A DNA stretch of 64,000 bases from Metallyticus violacea (taxonomy: Eukaryota; Arthropoda; Insecta; Mantodea; Metallyticidae). Shown one piece after another: positions 10,597 through 23,787 of the stretch (positions are counted from its first letter, which is position 1; each line of letters begins with the position of its first letter). The stretch covers positions 136,486,001-136,550,000 of the forward strand of contig CM060831.1 in assembly GCA_030762175.1 (NCBI GenBank). Reading direction: 5' to 3'. The position numbers were made by a program, and so were the translations under genes. Below the pieces are notes generated by a model, which worked only from the letters and a program-made list of their open reading frames with translations, was not told the DNA's origin and searched no databases.

Positions 10597-13330
10597 TTCT
10601 TATTTGATGCATAGCTCAATAGAACTTTTGTCTAACCATTGTTAACAAAAATTATGAAATTTTATAATATTCCTGCCCAAATCGTTAGGTCACTTAACTA
10701 CAAATTACTTTCTCCCGCAACCGCAAACTATTTGAAATTTCCTGCAAGCCATTTGGAATAATGACGTTACTATTGCGGAGAAGTTTCTATCAGTATAATC
10801 AGCCACCGGCTGATCTAATTCTGAGAATTCGCTGTGGAGAGCGGGGGCGCGCTTGACGCAACATGCAATCTCATCGTATTTATTACCAGTTTATTTTACG
10901 TTTGTCGATTTTGGTTGGAGTGCTGCGAACTGATTACATCCGCTCTTAATGGCACCTTCCCCATTACCCTGACATGATGCTAGTGCAGCCTTGCAGGAAT
11001 GCTAACTGAAGGCACAAACACAGAATCAATTTGACAGCCTGGACTATTAATACACTCAAACAAAATTAAGCTATCTCCAGCCACAGCGCAGGTTAAACAG
11101 ATAAAGATCTCCCTCCCTTTATACCCAATCAATCAATCGATCGATCAATCGAGTGTTGTCAGCAGCACTCGATTCAAAACAATTCCTCCACTGTATATCA
11201 GAAAACGTAAAATACATAAATTATAAGTCAGTTTGTTTACAAAATGCTGTCATATAAATTCTTGAACCATTTGCTAAACAACATACGCTTACCAGCAATC
11301 CCATCATCCATTCACTGAGTCTTAGTAAAATCCGAATATATTTGAACACCCGGTATTTGTGTTAAAGATTTTTGCTTGCCCCCTTTCGAAGCTTGTCTAG
11401 GTATTTCGGGTTAGGGCCAATTTGCAGATTTGCATGAAGGCTAAGGAGAACAATTGCGCACTGCAGCCATTGTCAAACTGATAGTGTTTTCATTGACAAT
11501 TGATTGGTGAAATTCTTCAGCTAATTTCAGGCGAACATGTTTCAACCACTCGATTGGCCGATAATTATCGAATCACGTTAATAGTAAATGGCATAGTATT
11601 CAAAGACAAAGTGTTTGATTTTTCTTGTACATTCATCTGTTTTATTGCTATAATTCTCGTTCGATTTTGTTACTGAACGAGAGAAAATAATTCACGCAGC
11701 TCCCTCTTTATTTTTGTCGGTTATTACAAAACTACAAAGCAATCACGAGCGACAATACAGATCAGTTTAACAGCATAGTCAGGTACAGACTCTTAAGAAG
11801 TCAGGGATAAGGATAAGGATAAGTCAGTGAAACTTATTTCGCTAATGATGTTCTAATTAAAATGTGCTATACGTGACACAGAAAAATCTTGTTTACAGTT
11901 CAGGGATTTTCTTATGCATAACTGTGAAAATCAATGTACTAAACTGCTCCTACATTAAAATGCGCAAAGCAGTTTTTATTTATCTAAAGAGACAAATAAG
12001 ATATTCTGTGCTGCTGGAATAATAAAGCTGGTTGAATATGAAGATAAATCAAAACAAGCGATCAAAGATATCATATGCGAAATCATCAAAGAACTGCTTG
12101 AAAAATTATATTTAATTATTTTATATTCTTGTTTTTGTTTTGAAGAAAATATCAAAATTATATTTTTTCTCACGGAGTTAAAATAATTTAATAAGATTAT
12201 GAGCTGCGGAACAAATTATTGTTAACATAACTTTTACTATTGTGTCATAAGTAAGTGTATTTTGTAATAACCTTCGTTTGTGACGAAATACTTTACGGCG
12301 TTTCATTATTAATATTAATACGCTGAGGCTATGTTCACGCTAAATCAGATGGTATTCAAGGTGGATTAAAACATTACCTAATCTTCAAAGTTATTATTAA
12401 TTTTAAATTAGTAAATTATAAAATAAAATAAAAAAATCAGAAGTGGCAACGACTCGAAGTATGTCATACTAAAATGAGGTGTATTGTGTCCTAGTATGTA
12501 GTTATAAATGAGCCCTACGGCGTCACAAGCGCCATCCATAGATACATCTCTAATGAATCCACATTGCTTTGGGGATCAGGTGGGAGTCCGACCCTTTGGC
12601 TGAGGATTGCATACTTGATGTCATAAGGATATCTCCTATGGCCAACAAATGTCATGGCCTTCCAGAAATGGTAGTATATCACAAAGATAAAATAAGAGGA
12701 AAGGAATATATATATAAAAAATAAAATGTCTGATTTAGACCACCAAATTTCTATAGTAAATAGTTTACTGTCTATTTTGTGGATCTTTATAAAACTTCAT
12801 CACACCACGAGATGATTTGGAACTACGGTCCTTCAAACGCCCTTTACCTCTACTTTAATTCACTTTGTAAACAGAAACCACCCGGACCGAAGGTATGAAC
12901 ACAATGCAAGTAGTAATACATTTTTTGTGCTTCGATAGCTATCGCAGCGGACATTTTTAAAATCTAGCACAAGTCAGCAAATATGCTTTCTGTGTTCCCA
13001 TAAAACGATGCCAAGAATTGCTCTGAAGGCATGCTAATAAAGAGGTTCCATTCCAGAGGCTAGTTTAGGAAAGTCGGATTGTTACGTCTGTCAGAATGAG
13101 ATACAACTGTAATATAGTGGTGAGTTGGTCACGGACATGCTTCGGCACGCAAATTACGATCTTCACACTACACAGACGATATGCTGCCCAGCAGAGGGTC
13201 ATGGCTGCGCAGAGCATATTTCCAACGTGTTGGCAACACCTTCGCCTCGATGTGTAATTTTCTTGTTAATGGTGTAACAACTAATGGAAATAACACAGGC
13301 GTTTGTCCGCGCTAATATCAAAATGGACAT
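10594..13330. other. Unassigned sequence
   Basis: No gene recognised. Holds a short ATCA/ATCG repeat near 11131-11153 and a GGATAA repeat near 11806-11823. The minus-strand frame at 11976-12173 is AT-rich and unremarkable. Confidence 0.5.
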
Positions 13331-13363
13331 TTTTTATTTATTTATTTATTTATTTATTTATTT
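13331..13363. repeat. (TTTA)n microsatellite
   Basis: About eight TTTA units, followed by gcag at 13364-13367, which makes a splice-acceptor look-alike. Confidence 0.95.
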
Positions 13364-13873
13364 GCAGATATGGATGCTGTCAGCAGAATTCTGTTGTTAA
13401 ATTACTCATCTGACAATTGCATCTTATGTTAGGAGGATGAAACAGAATATTGACACCTGTGACTTGATGCACGGTGCCTGTATTGTGATATGGAAGTTGG
13501 GGTGACGTCACGTTTTTTGCTAGAAAATTCACCCATATACATTTGATTGTATTTTATAGACCCACGCATTGATTAATTTACACTTTCACCAAGTACATTG
13601 GTTCATAGCTCTAGTTGGATCTTTAGGGACGACTGAACATACTAGCTTTACTCACAATTTTCCTTAATTATTACGTAAATTTTAGAATGAATATTTTCTT
13701 ACTACGATTCTCCATAGAAAAGAAATAAAAGGAAAATATTGATGCAGTAAAAATATATACAAATATTTAGAGTAAAAAGCGGGTGGGAAAAAAAGGCATC
13801 TCAAGATATTTTCTTATAAAGAAAAGCTACTGGAATTAACTTCAGGGCTACAAATATAGATTTAAACGTACTA

Positions 13874-14140
13874 GGTAGAGGACGCAGCGGTGGGCGTTTG
13901 CCCACATTGAATTGTCACGCCAAGATGAGGATCGTTCGATTTAGAAATTTCCATATCTGTTCTCTCCTTTCTTTCCTTTACTTTGTGCTCCCCTGCAACA
14001 CCGTCCTCTACCACTGATGTCGCAAGACGGAAGTAGAGGACGCATCGGTCGCTGCGTAAGCGTATGCCCGCATTACCCGCGCCAGGATGAGGATCGTCCT
14101 ATTTAGAATTATCTATATTTATTCTCGCCTTTCTCTCATT
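13874..14140. repeat. Diverged direct duplication, about 160-bp period
   Basis: The block starting gtagaggacgcagcggt at about 13875 recurs as gtagaggacgcatcggtcg at about 14033. Both continue through a gcccacatt / gcccgcatt segment, then gatgaggatcgt, then tttagaa and a pyrimidine-rich stretch. The units are separated by about 55 bases. No frame is conserved. Confidence 0.7.
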
Positions 14141-17100
14141 TATAATTTTTATTTTTGATAAAAAATTTGGCAGCTATACTTAATTATGTATGTTTTGAAA
14201 AGTACACGTAGTTGTGCTTGTCTCTTATCTGTTACAGTGCATTTTCAATGCATCTTCCATAAGGCCCATTTTAAGTGTCCAGTTTTGAATTCTGCTTAAT
14301 GCTTTTGTGTTCTAATCTGTAAGAACCCCAACAAGCAGCCTCACAGTGGACTAGCAATGTACACATGTGTAATTTCTTTAGAGCTATCTCTTTTTCATTG
14401 TGAAATGCAGCTGTTTCTATGCTTTATTCTCGGTTTCTATAATATGTTCCATTGAAGTGGTATTCTGACATGAAGAAAATAAAAAACAAACAAACAAAGA
14501 AAAACTCTTTATTAGCACATTCTATGCTTATTCTAAAGAATATAAGAACAATATACCTAATATTAATAAGCTGGAAAAACCACCTAAATAATTTCGTCTA
14601 GTCGGATGTTAAAACTTTAGTTTTAAAGTCACTTTCTCTCCCATTAAAGATTCCATACAAAGAACCCTATTAAGGTTGATTATATGCTGTTTTCCCTTAG
14701 TATATGGATGATTGAGTACAACGCCATCCATTTGTTTGGCCTCGCTTTCGGACTAATGATGATCTCGTAGTATATTACTGTAAGCTCATTAGGGCAGCGC
14801 ATTTCTCTGGTGTAGTGCAGTGATATTTGTGCTTGAATTAGAGATTTAATAAAGAACCGAAATATTTAATTTTTTGTAACCTCAGAATTGGTATGGGCAA
14901 GAGAATCCAAAGCGTTAAATTTTATGCAGGAAAATGTCGTAATATCGACTCTCAATAAAAACCATCGAAGCGAAAATCTCTCTCAAAACTAATTCTGGAT
15001 TGGATTGGATAAGTAGACAAGGAGCACATTTCGCCACTTACGACTTATTCAAAGTTTGGTCTTTTTGGTTGGTTCCTCTGGAAGGAAGGCCTGAGCTGAG
15101 AGAACACAGGGTGGCCAGGATCCAGGTTTGCGGACATAGACGATATTCCTAACAATATTTCCAGAAAAAAAAAATACCCGGACGCCGGGGCAGACACCTT
15201 TCCAAAACGCGAGCCACCGTTATACTGCACAACGCACCAACCTGTCATTTTCGACTCTGTAACAACCAAGGACAGGATTACAAAATTGCAAAATTTAGAT
15301 TCATAGTCTGTAAATATTATCCACAAATGAAGAGCTAAACAACTCACGGACAGACTTCAGAAACAGAGTTTAAAATATGTGAACTGAAACATCAAAATGC
15401 TACTCAGCCTTTCTCGGTTCTTAAAAAGACTGACAATTTAATGCACTTAAAAATAATAAAAAATCTTTATCCATTAATTTTATTGCTTTTCCTACTCAAA
15501 TATTTCTGTTAATTATGCCACTGTGTTGCGTAAAACAAGGTCCTAACAATTGAAGGTAGTTCACCGCCGTCGTTAGAGACGCTGATCGCAGCAACAGTTG
15601 GCAACTGTAAAACAGCAGCATACTCTGTTTAGTTTATGTTACTCGGCTAAAAAACGAACTCCGACTAACTCAGGTTAGCAACGCATGGCAGCTATTGCGT
15701 GAAAATCAACCAGTTTTGAAAGGAGCTGTTTTTACTTGTGTAAGCTAATCATCTAAACTGACGAGAGGTTTGAAAGAAAGGTGAATATTCGTGATTCCTA
15801 TATAACATATCAGGAAACCTTAACCTGGAGCAGTTACAGGCCTGCGGCTGTTGTGAGAAAATTTTACGCCGACAGGACGATATATTTAAGAGATTGATGG
15901 GCACACAACGCAAGGCTCGGTTGGAAAAACACTAAAAATACAAGAAACTGGAGCAATTTACCAAAGAGATTAATGCAAAACAGATGTTCAAGGAAAACGC
16001 AGCTTAAAATTCCATTACAATTCGACATTAGCAAACCAGGTTGCTTTCACGGTCATTACGCAACTTAGCCTGAGAGCTGTAGCTGCTTGGGGCACTGCAG
16101 TAAATCCTCGGAGCGCACTGCGTGCCCTTAAAAAATACTGGATCTCCTCCTTCACCAGCTCGACCAGAACTAGAGCGCTTGGAATGTGAACAAGAAATAA
16201 CACAACGCAAATAGCCAAGGCGATTTTCTTCCAAGAAGGAATGCTACAAGCTTTGCATTTCTATTAAGGCAGTTTGCTTATGGTTATTAAATAATGGGGA
16301 AAAAATTAAAATACGTGCTCTTTAAATTACTATCGTTATTTTACATGACCGTTTATCTTTCGGCGAGCTTTGGGATATGACGACAATTTTGGTCTAGACT
16401 TGAAGAATTCCTGGCATGTCCTCTCGACTTTATGACGCATGGAACGGAATCTAATGTAATTATTAACGGAGAGGACAGTGTGTATAGATGCCCTGTTTCA
16501 TTTATTCGGTTAAACAAAGCAGGACCTTTTATAGAACACGATCTCTGGCTCATTGCCTTCCACTGTCTCAATTGACACAAAATATTTCAATTTCATAATG
16601 TTTTTCATCAGCTCGTTAACTTCACGTTTTAATTTCAACGTTAGACAGGCTAAAGGATAGAAAATATCGTTAAGATATCTACTCAATAACTTTAGCTCTT
16701 CGCTAAATGTTTTTGAAACGCTAGATAAAACATAGATATCTTATCGATTATTTATCTAACGGAAAATGTTAGATATGTCTTTGATGTGTCTAATATATAA
16801 GATGGCGTACAATATTTTACAACCTAACGAAGAAGATTGGAATAAATCTTCTTGGAGATCATTGCTATTGACATTATATCTCGCGTTAATATCCGAGACA
16901 GCATCGGAAAAGAATTGAATTTCTAGTTTAATGTATTTTAGCGCCACCATTTTTTATATTTAATTATATTTTTTTTCTTCGGAAATTAAATTAATTCAAA
17001 TTATTTTCAAATTCTTGAAAGTTCTTATTTTGTCGTCGACTTAATTAGTAGAGGAATAGGTAGTAATATGGCATCCACTTTTGTTTTTGACTCTTTGAGG

Positions 17101-18566
17101 CAAACCCCTTAACAGTTATATTTTCAAAACATACATTAGTAAATAGATAGTATATTTTTGCATCCCATGCAATCATTTAAAACATGTATGTTAAATAGTT
17201 ATTTATATATTTTATTTATATTAAACATATATAACTACTCTCACGACCAAGTGTATTCAATATGTGGTCCCCCAATATATTACTGAATAGGAAAGAGAAA
17301 TAAACAAAGTAAGACAAAATTGAACGAATAAAACTATATTTCTATGTTTTGCTAATGCACAGATTTATGTAAAACTGCATAAAAAGATGAAAAATAGCCC
17401 TCAGGAGGAAGTCTATAGATCAATTTCACTATACTTTACAGTAAATACTGCTCCTTCAGATCCAGCACAGCCATATGACACCAATTTTACCAATTCTTCT
17501 CTTCGATTGTCTTCCAAAAGTTTTCCACTGCAGAAAAAAACATTGCGCGACCTCGTTTGGCGTGGTTCTCGCCCTCAGCTGTCAATAGGAAACTTCAAAT
17601 GATTCGTATTCATCACGAAGCGGTCTTTTCTTTCTTCCTCTTGCATTTTCCGCCTATTCTGTGCATCAGGAAATGATGTCTGAGCAGGTCTATCTTTCTT
17701 GGTCCTGCGTTTCTTCTCCCCCTGTGCCATATTCATTTTATATCCCCAAATATGGAGGGGTGTATATTACCATCACCGCCATGTTACACAATAACCTAAA
17801 AGAAATACATTTTCTACTACCTATGCAGGTTTTCAAGTTACATTATTAATAATACTAGTTCATGTAGGTTACATTTCTGGAATCTCAGTAGTAAACAGAC
17901 CATGACATAATATGCGGCTCTTTACATATAAACAATAACTTCGTTAATCCGTAAAAAAGAAAAGCACACAATATGTTGCAAGAAGAGCTCAGTAGCACAA
18001 CTGGCATGTAAATGGTCAGGATAAGAATAGTTTGAAATAGCATTCACTAGATGTCAGCATAATATAAGGCCAGGGATACCATATTGCAAACAGGAGCCAT
18101 ATTATCATCTTCTCCTCTAATAATAATAGAAAAAACTCTGCACATTCGTGCGTTCGAGTTTAATTAGTGCAATAAGAATATGACATATAACTGACGTCTT
18201 TCTTAACAAATCCATATTTCAGTACAGCATCTTAGCTTATGGTAAATTCCACGAAAATAATTTCTTTCCTTGCCTCGTTCTCTTTTAAAATAATCTCTTT
18301 TAACACCACTTTTACAATTTTGTGCTTGTAATGAAAATGAGATTTCCAAAGAATATAAAAATATCTATAAATAAAAATGATTCAACGGATAAAATAAATG
18401 TCCAAGCGCAATAGGGCAGCTCGATTCTTCTAACATCTCTCGACTGAAATTATTTGCATGAAAATATACGTCATCTCAAAGTGGAATATTACGGGTTGAA
18501 CATTAACAAATTGGTATATAATATAATATTTAAATTGTCATTATTTCTAAGAAAAATATCAGCAAT
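14141..18566. other. Unassigned sequence
   Basis: No gene or known repeat recognised. Three overlapping short frames at 16015-16234 fall in a locally GC-richer patch, but none carries a recognisable domain. A mariner-like cagggtggcc motif occurs alone near 15108. Confidence 0.5.
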
Positions 18567-18600
18567 AAAATAATAATAATAATAATAATAATAGTAATAA
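18567..18600. repeat. (TAA)n microsatellite
   Basis: About eleven TAA units with one interruption. Confidence 0.93.
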
Positions 18601-20239
18601 TCCATGTTTTACATTCAAGCATACGAATATTTTACTAAGCAGTGGACATAACTAATTTCAAAGATGAGAAGCAACGTACCTCTATTTTGCTCTTATATGA
18701 CGTTACTTACAATTTTTGTTAACATGAGTACATCACATTATTTCATGGAACAGAAAGTTACAGCTCCACACCTGTAATAACACTTGCAGTGTATTCATTT
18801 GTGGAATATGGCTAATGTTCTTTGATGTTCTGTTGTTTCACAGCAATAAGAATATAAAATTCTTATATGTATGTATGTGGTGTGTACGGCGCCACTGGCG
18901 ACAGCTATAGTAACTATATGGTAAAATCGCAAATCCGCATCTCTTTGCACAATTATGAACTTTACTACCAAACAGTTATCGAACGGTTAAACTCTAGCTC
19001 GGAAACTGATATAAGTTATTTGCAGGATAATTTTTATGGAACAATTATCAAGTAAATATCTAGAGCTTTATAGATGTCATAGTTTCGATTTCTTTTCAGC
19101 TTTGTCTCTCAGTTGTCTTCATTTTAGGAAAGTTTAGGCTCGGATGTTCTGAGCACTAAAACTAGAATGAAGCAGAATTAAGTTATGTTGGAATGCGCTG
19201 TAGACAACAGGTGGCAGAGTTACAAACTACCTCTCTCCCCTTACGTCTCATTCATCAGTTCTTATTTACCTGCGGAAAATGGCGCATAGTTTGTGTTTGT
19301 ACTTTGTTTGTATTGAGCTATAGTTTGAGTGTACTGACTTAATGTTAAGTGCTTAAGAATCCCAATATCTAATTATGCCATTTTGGTCGTCATCGTCAAG
19401 TTGTTTCTCTCCTATTATATGCATATTTCACACTACAGAAATAAAGTCATTGTGATCTCACATTATCATCAAGAAGAAAGGGATATTTTTGGAAATGAGG
19501 GCCCAATCAAATTGATCATCGCTTTGTTTGAAAGATGTTCGCCATTCGTCCTTATAAGGGTATCAGGCCTACAACAGACTGCCCGTTCCGTGGATAATGA
19601 ACCAGGCAATTCCGAATGATGAATTATGTTCGCTTAATGACTAACAAAGTTTTCACTCCATGTCACTTCTCCATACAACTTTTTAAACGCCGCTGAACGT
19701 TTATGATATTCTGATTTTTTTTTTCCATAATAAAGTAAATTACTGCTGCTTGTGATACGCATTGCAAACAGAGTTTTGGAAGCTAACTGCATCATTGGCA
19801 TTTATCGGAAGACGATAAACTATACTGGACAGTGGTGGATGGTTCAAAGACACTGTGTATAAAGTGTTTTATATTCCTTCAAAAATTAACGCAGAAAAAA
19901 TGTGTTGCATTAATTATTTAGCGCAGTGTTGGTTTTGTGGGGAGTTTTGGCTTAAATGACATCAAGAGCTATATTACAAAAATGAGCCGGTTTTAAGCTC
20001 CTTGTGTTAGCTATCAGATAAGCATACTTTGTCGCCTTATTACTGCCAAACGAGTAAAACCGCCACTGGTTTTGAAGCGCTTAAACTAATCCGAAATGTA
20101 GCAGCTGTTGACACGAATTACCTCTGCCGTATTCATAAGACTGTCGCTTGTCTTAAATACAAAGCCCCCCCCCCCCGTCCCTTCTGAGTGTCTGCTAGTA
20201 AGCAATGAATTCAGCATTAAATTTACCGCTAGTAATTAA
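18601..20239. other. Unassigned sequence
   Basis: Only short frames. A run of about 13 C lies near 20164-20176. Confidence 0.5.
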
Positions 20240-20241
20240 TA

Positions 20242-21010
20242 CAGGGTGACCCAATGGAATGTGAGGGTTTCAGAATCTTTTCAAGGAACAAGTAACATAA
20301 TGCAATTTACTAACCAGAACTTATTTTTTAAAAATCACAACTGACTGAGTGGAATATGAAGATTTTCCGAACGCTACCATTTCTTTTGCACTAGAGTTAA
20401 AGTATTCCTTGCTATGTAACTATGCAATTATTTCTGTCCCTTAATAACGTCAGTATTGACAACTGAACGGTTGAAAAACGTGTATTCGTTGTTGTTACAA
20501 CATTTATTGAATCTAAGTCAATCTCCTACGTTCAGATTTAATGTGCCGAAATGCTGGCAACACTGCACTTTCAGATGGATGATAATGATGAAAATGAGCT
20601 TGGTTCCAGCAGGATGGTGCCACAGCTCACACCGCTCTTGAAATAACGAACGCTGTGCATATCCTTTTTCCTGTATGTATAATTTCTCCATTTGCTGATG
20701 TTGCCTGGCCAGCCCGATATGATGGCTGCAGAATATTTTTATGGGGTTACTGGAAAAGTAAAGTGTACTGCAACAGCCCACGGACCATCATGCAATTAAA
20801 AGAAAACATAGTTTCTGAATTAGGGAAATTGATCACGTTTTATTGCAGCAAGTTATGGCAAACTTCTCGAGCCGAATGTGTTAGTTGTCATGGGGCCCAC
20901 TTAAAAATGTGATTTTTAAAAAATAATTTCAGATTAATAAATTGCATTATGCTATTTGTTCCTCAAAAATGTATCTTTATTTCATTCTAAACGAGTGTCC
21001 CACAAAAGGA
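20242..21010 (+). mobile_element. Tc1/mariner-type transposon with long inverted repeats, internally deleted
   Basis: The left end (cagggtgacccaatgg) follows a TA. Inner left sequence 20276-20341 is the reverse complement of 20908-20971, with cataatgcaattta and attttttaaaaatcaca shared, so the element has long terminal inverted repeats. The outer right end near 20993-21010 is more diverged. Between the repeats is only the C-terminal third of a transposase (20601-20912). At about 770 bp it is far shorter than an autonomous member. Confidence 0.75.
20601..20912 (+). pseudogene. Tc1/mariner-superfamily transposase, C-terminal remnant
   Basis: The frame opens with WFQQDGATAHTALE, the block around the second catalytic aspartate. 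It continues through LFPVCIISPFADVAWPAR and FLWGYWKSKVYCNSPRTI, then C-terminal helices, to a TGA at 20910-20912. Where family members read 'SPDLTPCDFFLWG', this copy has YDGCRIFLWG, so the third acidic residue region is damaged. In-frame stops lie just upstream (tga at 20595), so the first catalytic block and DNA-binding domain are absent. The stop codon overlaps the start of the right inverted repeat. Inactive by any reading. Confidence 0.85.
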
Positions 21011-21840
21011 TCTGAAAAACCGTCATATTCAATTGGGTATATTGTATATTGTAAACACTATTGTTATTTAACTCTCAAATTAATAATTCTCTCTCTAAAC
21101 TGTACTGCAATTTCTTAAGATTTAGATACAGCAAGTAGAATTGCAGATTTTCTAAATGCTACAATACTTTCACCCTTAGTAAAATAGCAACTGGCTGTGA
21201 AACAATTCTTCGCTCTGCTTTATTAACTTTAATAAAACACATAAAAATGTGAAGCATAAGTAATTAATATCCAAACATAAATAAAACTTTGTTTACCTTA
21301 TAGATTTTACTTACAAGTTTCATGTGCCATATTTACATTTCATTTATACTTTATATTTTAAATGCGTTATTGATGACGTGAAATTGTTCGGATATTTTTA
21401 TTGCAATTTATACAATAAATCAATTACAAGGTACGACGATTCGCAGTAAAGGTGTAGTTTGTCAGACCTCTATTAATTAAAGAAAATTGCTCTTGCGATT
21501 TGAACTCATTGTTCTATAAAATGGGCGTGAAAGCTTACGTTTGCAACGCTCATGACGTGACCTAACTAAAACATCTGCAGAGCGCTAATGAAATATTATT
21601 TTAAAATTAATCGAAGATTAATTATGAAAGTTAAAGATCTTTAGTTGATCAGAAGTTTCGGTGCCTTGTAGAAAATTTCGATTTTTCATGCACGAATGAA
21701 AACATTAACGATGAAACATTGCCAACAATAAATATCGAGGAAAATCTTGGAACGTTTTGATCAGATAACTGATTGAAGGAACTATAAGTGGCAGTAATTT
21801 GAAGTATAAAGGTAATTAATAATGTAGATGTACTGACGTA
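21011..21840. other. Unassigned AT-rich sequence
   Basis: No recognisable feature. Confidence 0.5.
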
Positions 21841-22690
21841 TGTGGGGTTAGTTGATCAACCTGTATACAGTTATTAAGAGTCTAAGTTTCTTTCTAAAAA
21901 AATTAAATAATTAAAACCCTTTGGCAGTATAACTGACGTTGAGTCCTGAGACAGTATTTATGAGCTGTCACCTCCATATTTAATTAGAGTAAGTACAGTA
22001 AGTAATTTTAAGCAACTTTGTTATAACCATAAGTGTAATGGCATTTTATTTCCTGTAAAAGTGTTGAATTCTTATGTGTAAAATGTTATTTTCTTACGAG
22101 AGCGCAGAAAGCTACCCGAGCCATTAAATCTGCCCTGGGAATTTCTGTTGCCTATTGTAACAATATTTGTAAAGATGGCCCAAACAAACGGATATTTTCT
22201 TGAGAAATTTCTAAAGAAGAATCCTTGCGTAAGATGTTTATTTGTATTCTGTGAGAGATTGTAAAGCAAGGAAGACGTAGGGTGAAAGACAAGGGAATAA
22301 TCTTGAAGGGAGATTCTAACGGTTTCATATAACAGTGTGTGGGTTACATGCAAGAAGTCACATAAGCCATCTGACAAACAATATAACAGAGGGAACAGAT
22401 TACTCAATAGAGATGCGAGGATGGGAGAAAATATTCTAGATTTGTATAAAAACATATTTGAATGAATAAAGATAGCTTCTTGACACCGGCAGACTGCCAT
22501 GTTTATTTAGTGTTACAATTTTGCGGCCCAGGAGCAGTAGATCCGCATTCATTCTCAGTTCAGTTCAGTTAGTGGAAAGCTGTAGTCAGTTTTGGAAGAG
22601 TATTCAGTGTGGAAGATAGGCGCAGTCAGTTCAGTTCCGTTCAGCGCAAGAGCTTTATCAGTTAAGTTCAGTTGCTTCTCAGAATTAGTT
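21841..22690 (+). mobile_element. Possible LTR fragment and leader (weak)
   Basis: An aataaa signal at 22462 and a gtgttaca at about 22510-22517 are followed by attttgcggcccaggagc, which has the look of an LTR end plus primer-binding region. The next 170 bases carry repeated cagttcagt motifs, a style seen in retrotransposon leaders. No second LTR, gag or pol frame is found, and the 5' boundary near 21841 is a guess. The 142-residue minus-strand frame at 22072-22500 inside it has no recognisable domain. Confidence 0.25.
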
Positions 22691-23785
22691 GATTTCAGGA
22701 TCAGTCTTTATCAAATTAAGAAACGTCAGAGTGATCGTCATAGATAGTGCGAAAATGCCACATATTCTCCTCCAGAAAATAACGACAGTACATTTTATAT
22801 GGAATAGTTTATGAATAATAAATTGTTTTTCATCTCCCATAACGAGAAGATTTATCAATCTCCATATACTCCTTCCCCTATGGTCACAGTACCATAAAAG
22901 TATCCAGCAGCAGAGTCTCAAGTGCCGTGGCAAAAATATAAGTCAGCGGAAACCAATCATCGGAGAGGAAGAATTAGCATTACTCCTGAGAATCCAAAAC
23001 AATCAAATTATATCCTTCCAAAAATTTCCCTCCACATATATCGCATAATTAATTAACACACCCTTTCCTTATTGAAAACCGCTTCAGTCCTCCATTAAAT
23101 ATATTATCACTGGTTCAATAACAAATAAATATGCATAAGAGAGTTATTCAAGGTCTACACAGAGAGCGCCACTGAGGAGCTACGGGATCAACTCATATTC
23201 ACCATAGAATCTTAATCTCAGCTTCCCAGACCGGATTCGCCACTTATTGGGTCAAATTATTTCAAGAATATACTGATACCGAAAATGTAACATTTTGCGC
23301 CGAAAATTTTATTTCTTATTAAATTATTATTGGTTGCATGAAACAAACACACACTTTTACAGTATCTTAAAGTTGTATGTAAGAAATAGCATCATATGAT
23401 TTGCATCTTGCCCTTGAATGAGCGCGAAGAAAACTTTAATTTAAAACTGAACAAAGAGTAATTCAAATACACGAGCTTTTTCTATTTTTCATACATCTTA
23501 ACATTGGGTTAAGAGATATTAATGTATGACAGTATGAAAATAATATATATATATATTTAAAAAATTACCTTCATATATATAATTTTCATAATGCCTTCGC
23601 AAAATTTAACATGAATCCTTAATATGGTTTAAACTTTTTATATATAATTCAAATTCTCACAGTATTTAATAACTAATTTCTGTAATTGTTTACAGGTTGA
23701 TATAAATAATATAACGTGTGACTTTTCTAGGATAATGTAAACAACTTACTCATTAAATTTCTAGAGTGTTGATATTGTTTTAATA
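22691..23785. other. Unassigned sequence
   Basis: No gene recognised. Short AT repeats near 23545-23580. Confidence 0.5.
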
Positions 23786-23787
23786 TA

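Noticed and set aside
13364..13440. Exon after tttgcag at the end of the TTTA repeat
   Set aside because: The pyrimidine tract is a microsatellite and the frame is only about 20 codons.
22072..22500. 142-codon minus-strand frame
   Set aside because: No recognisable domain, unremarkable composition, length expected by chance in 64 kb of six frames; overlaps a possible LTR.
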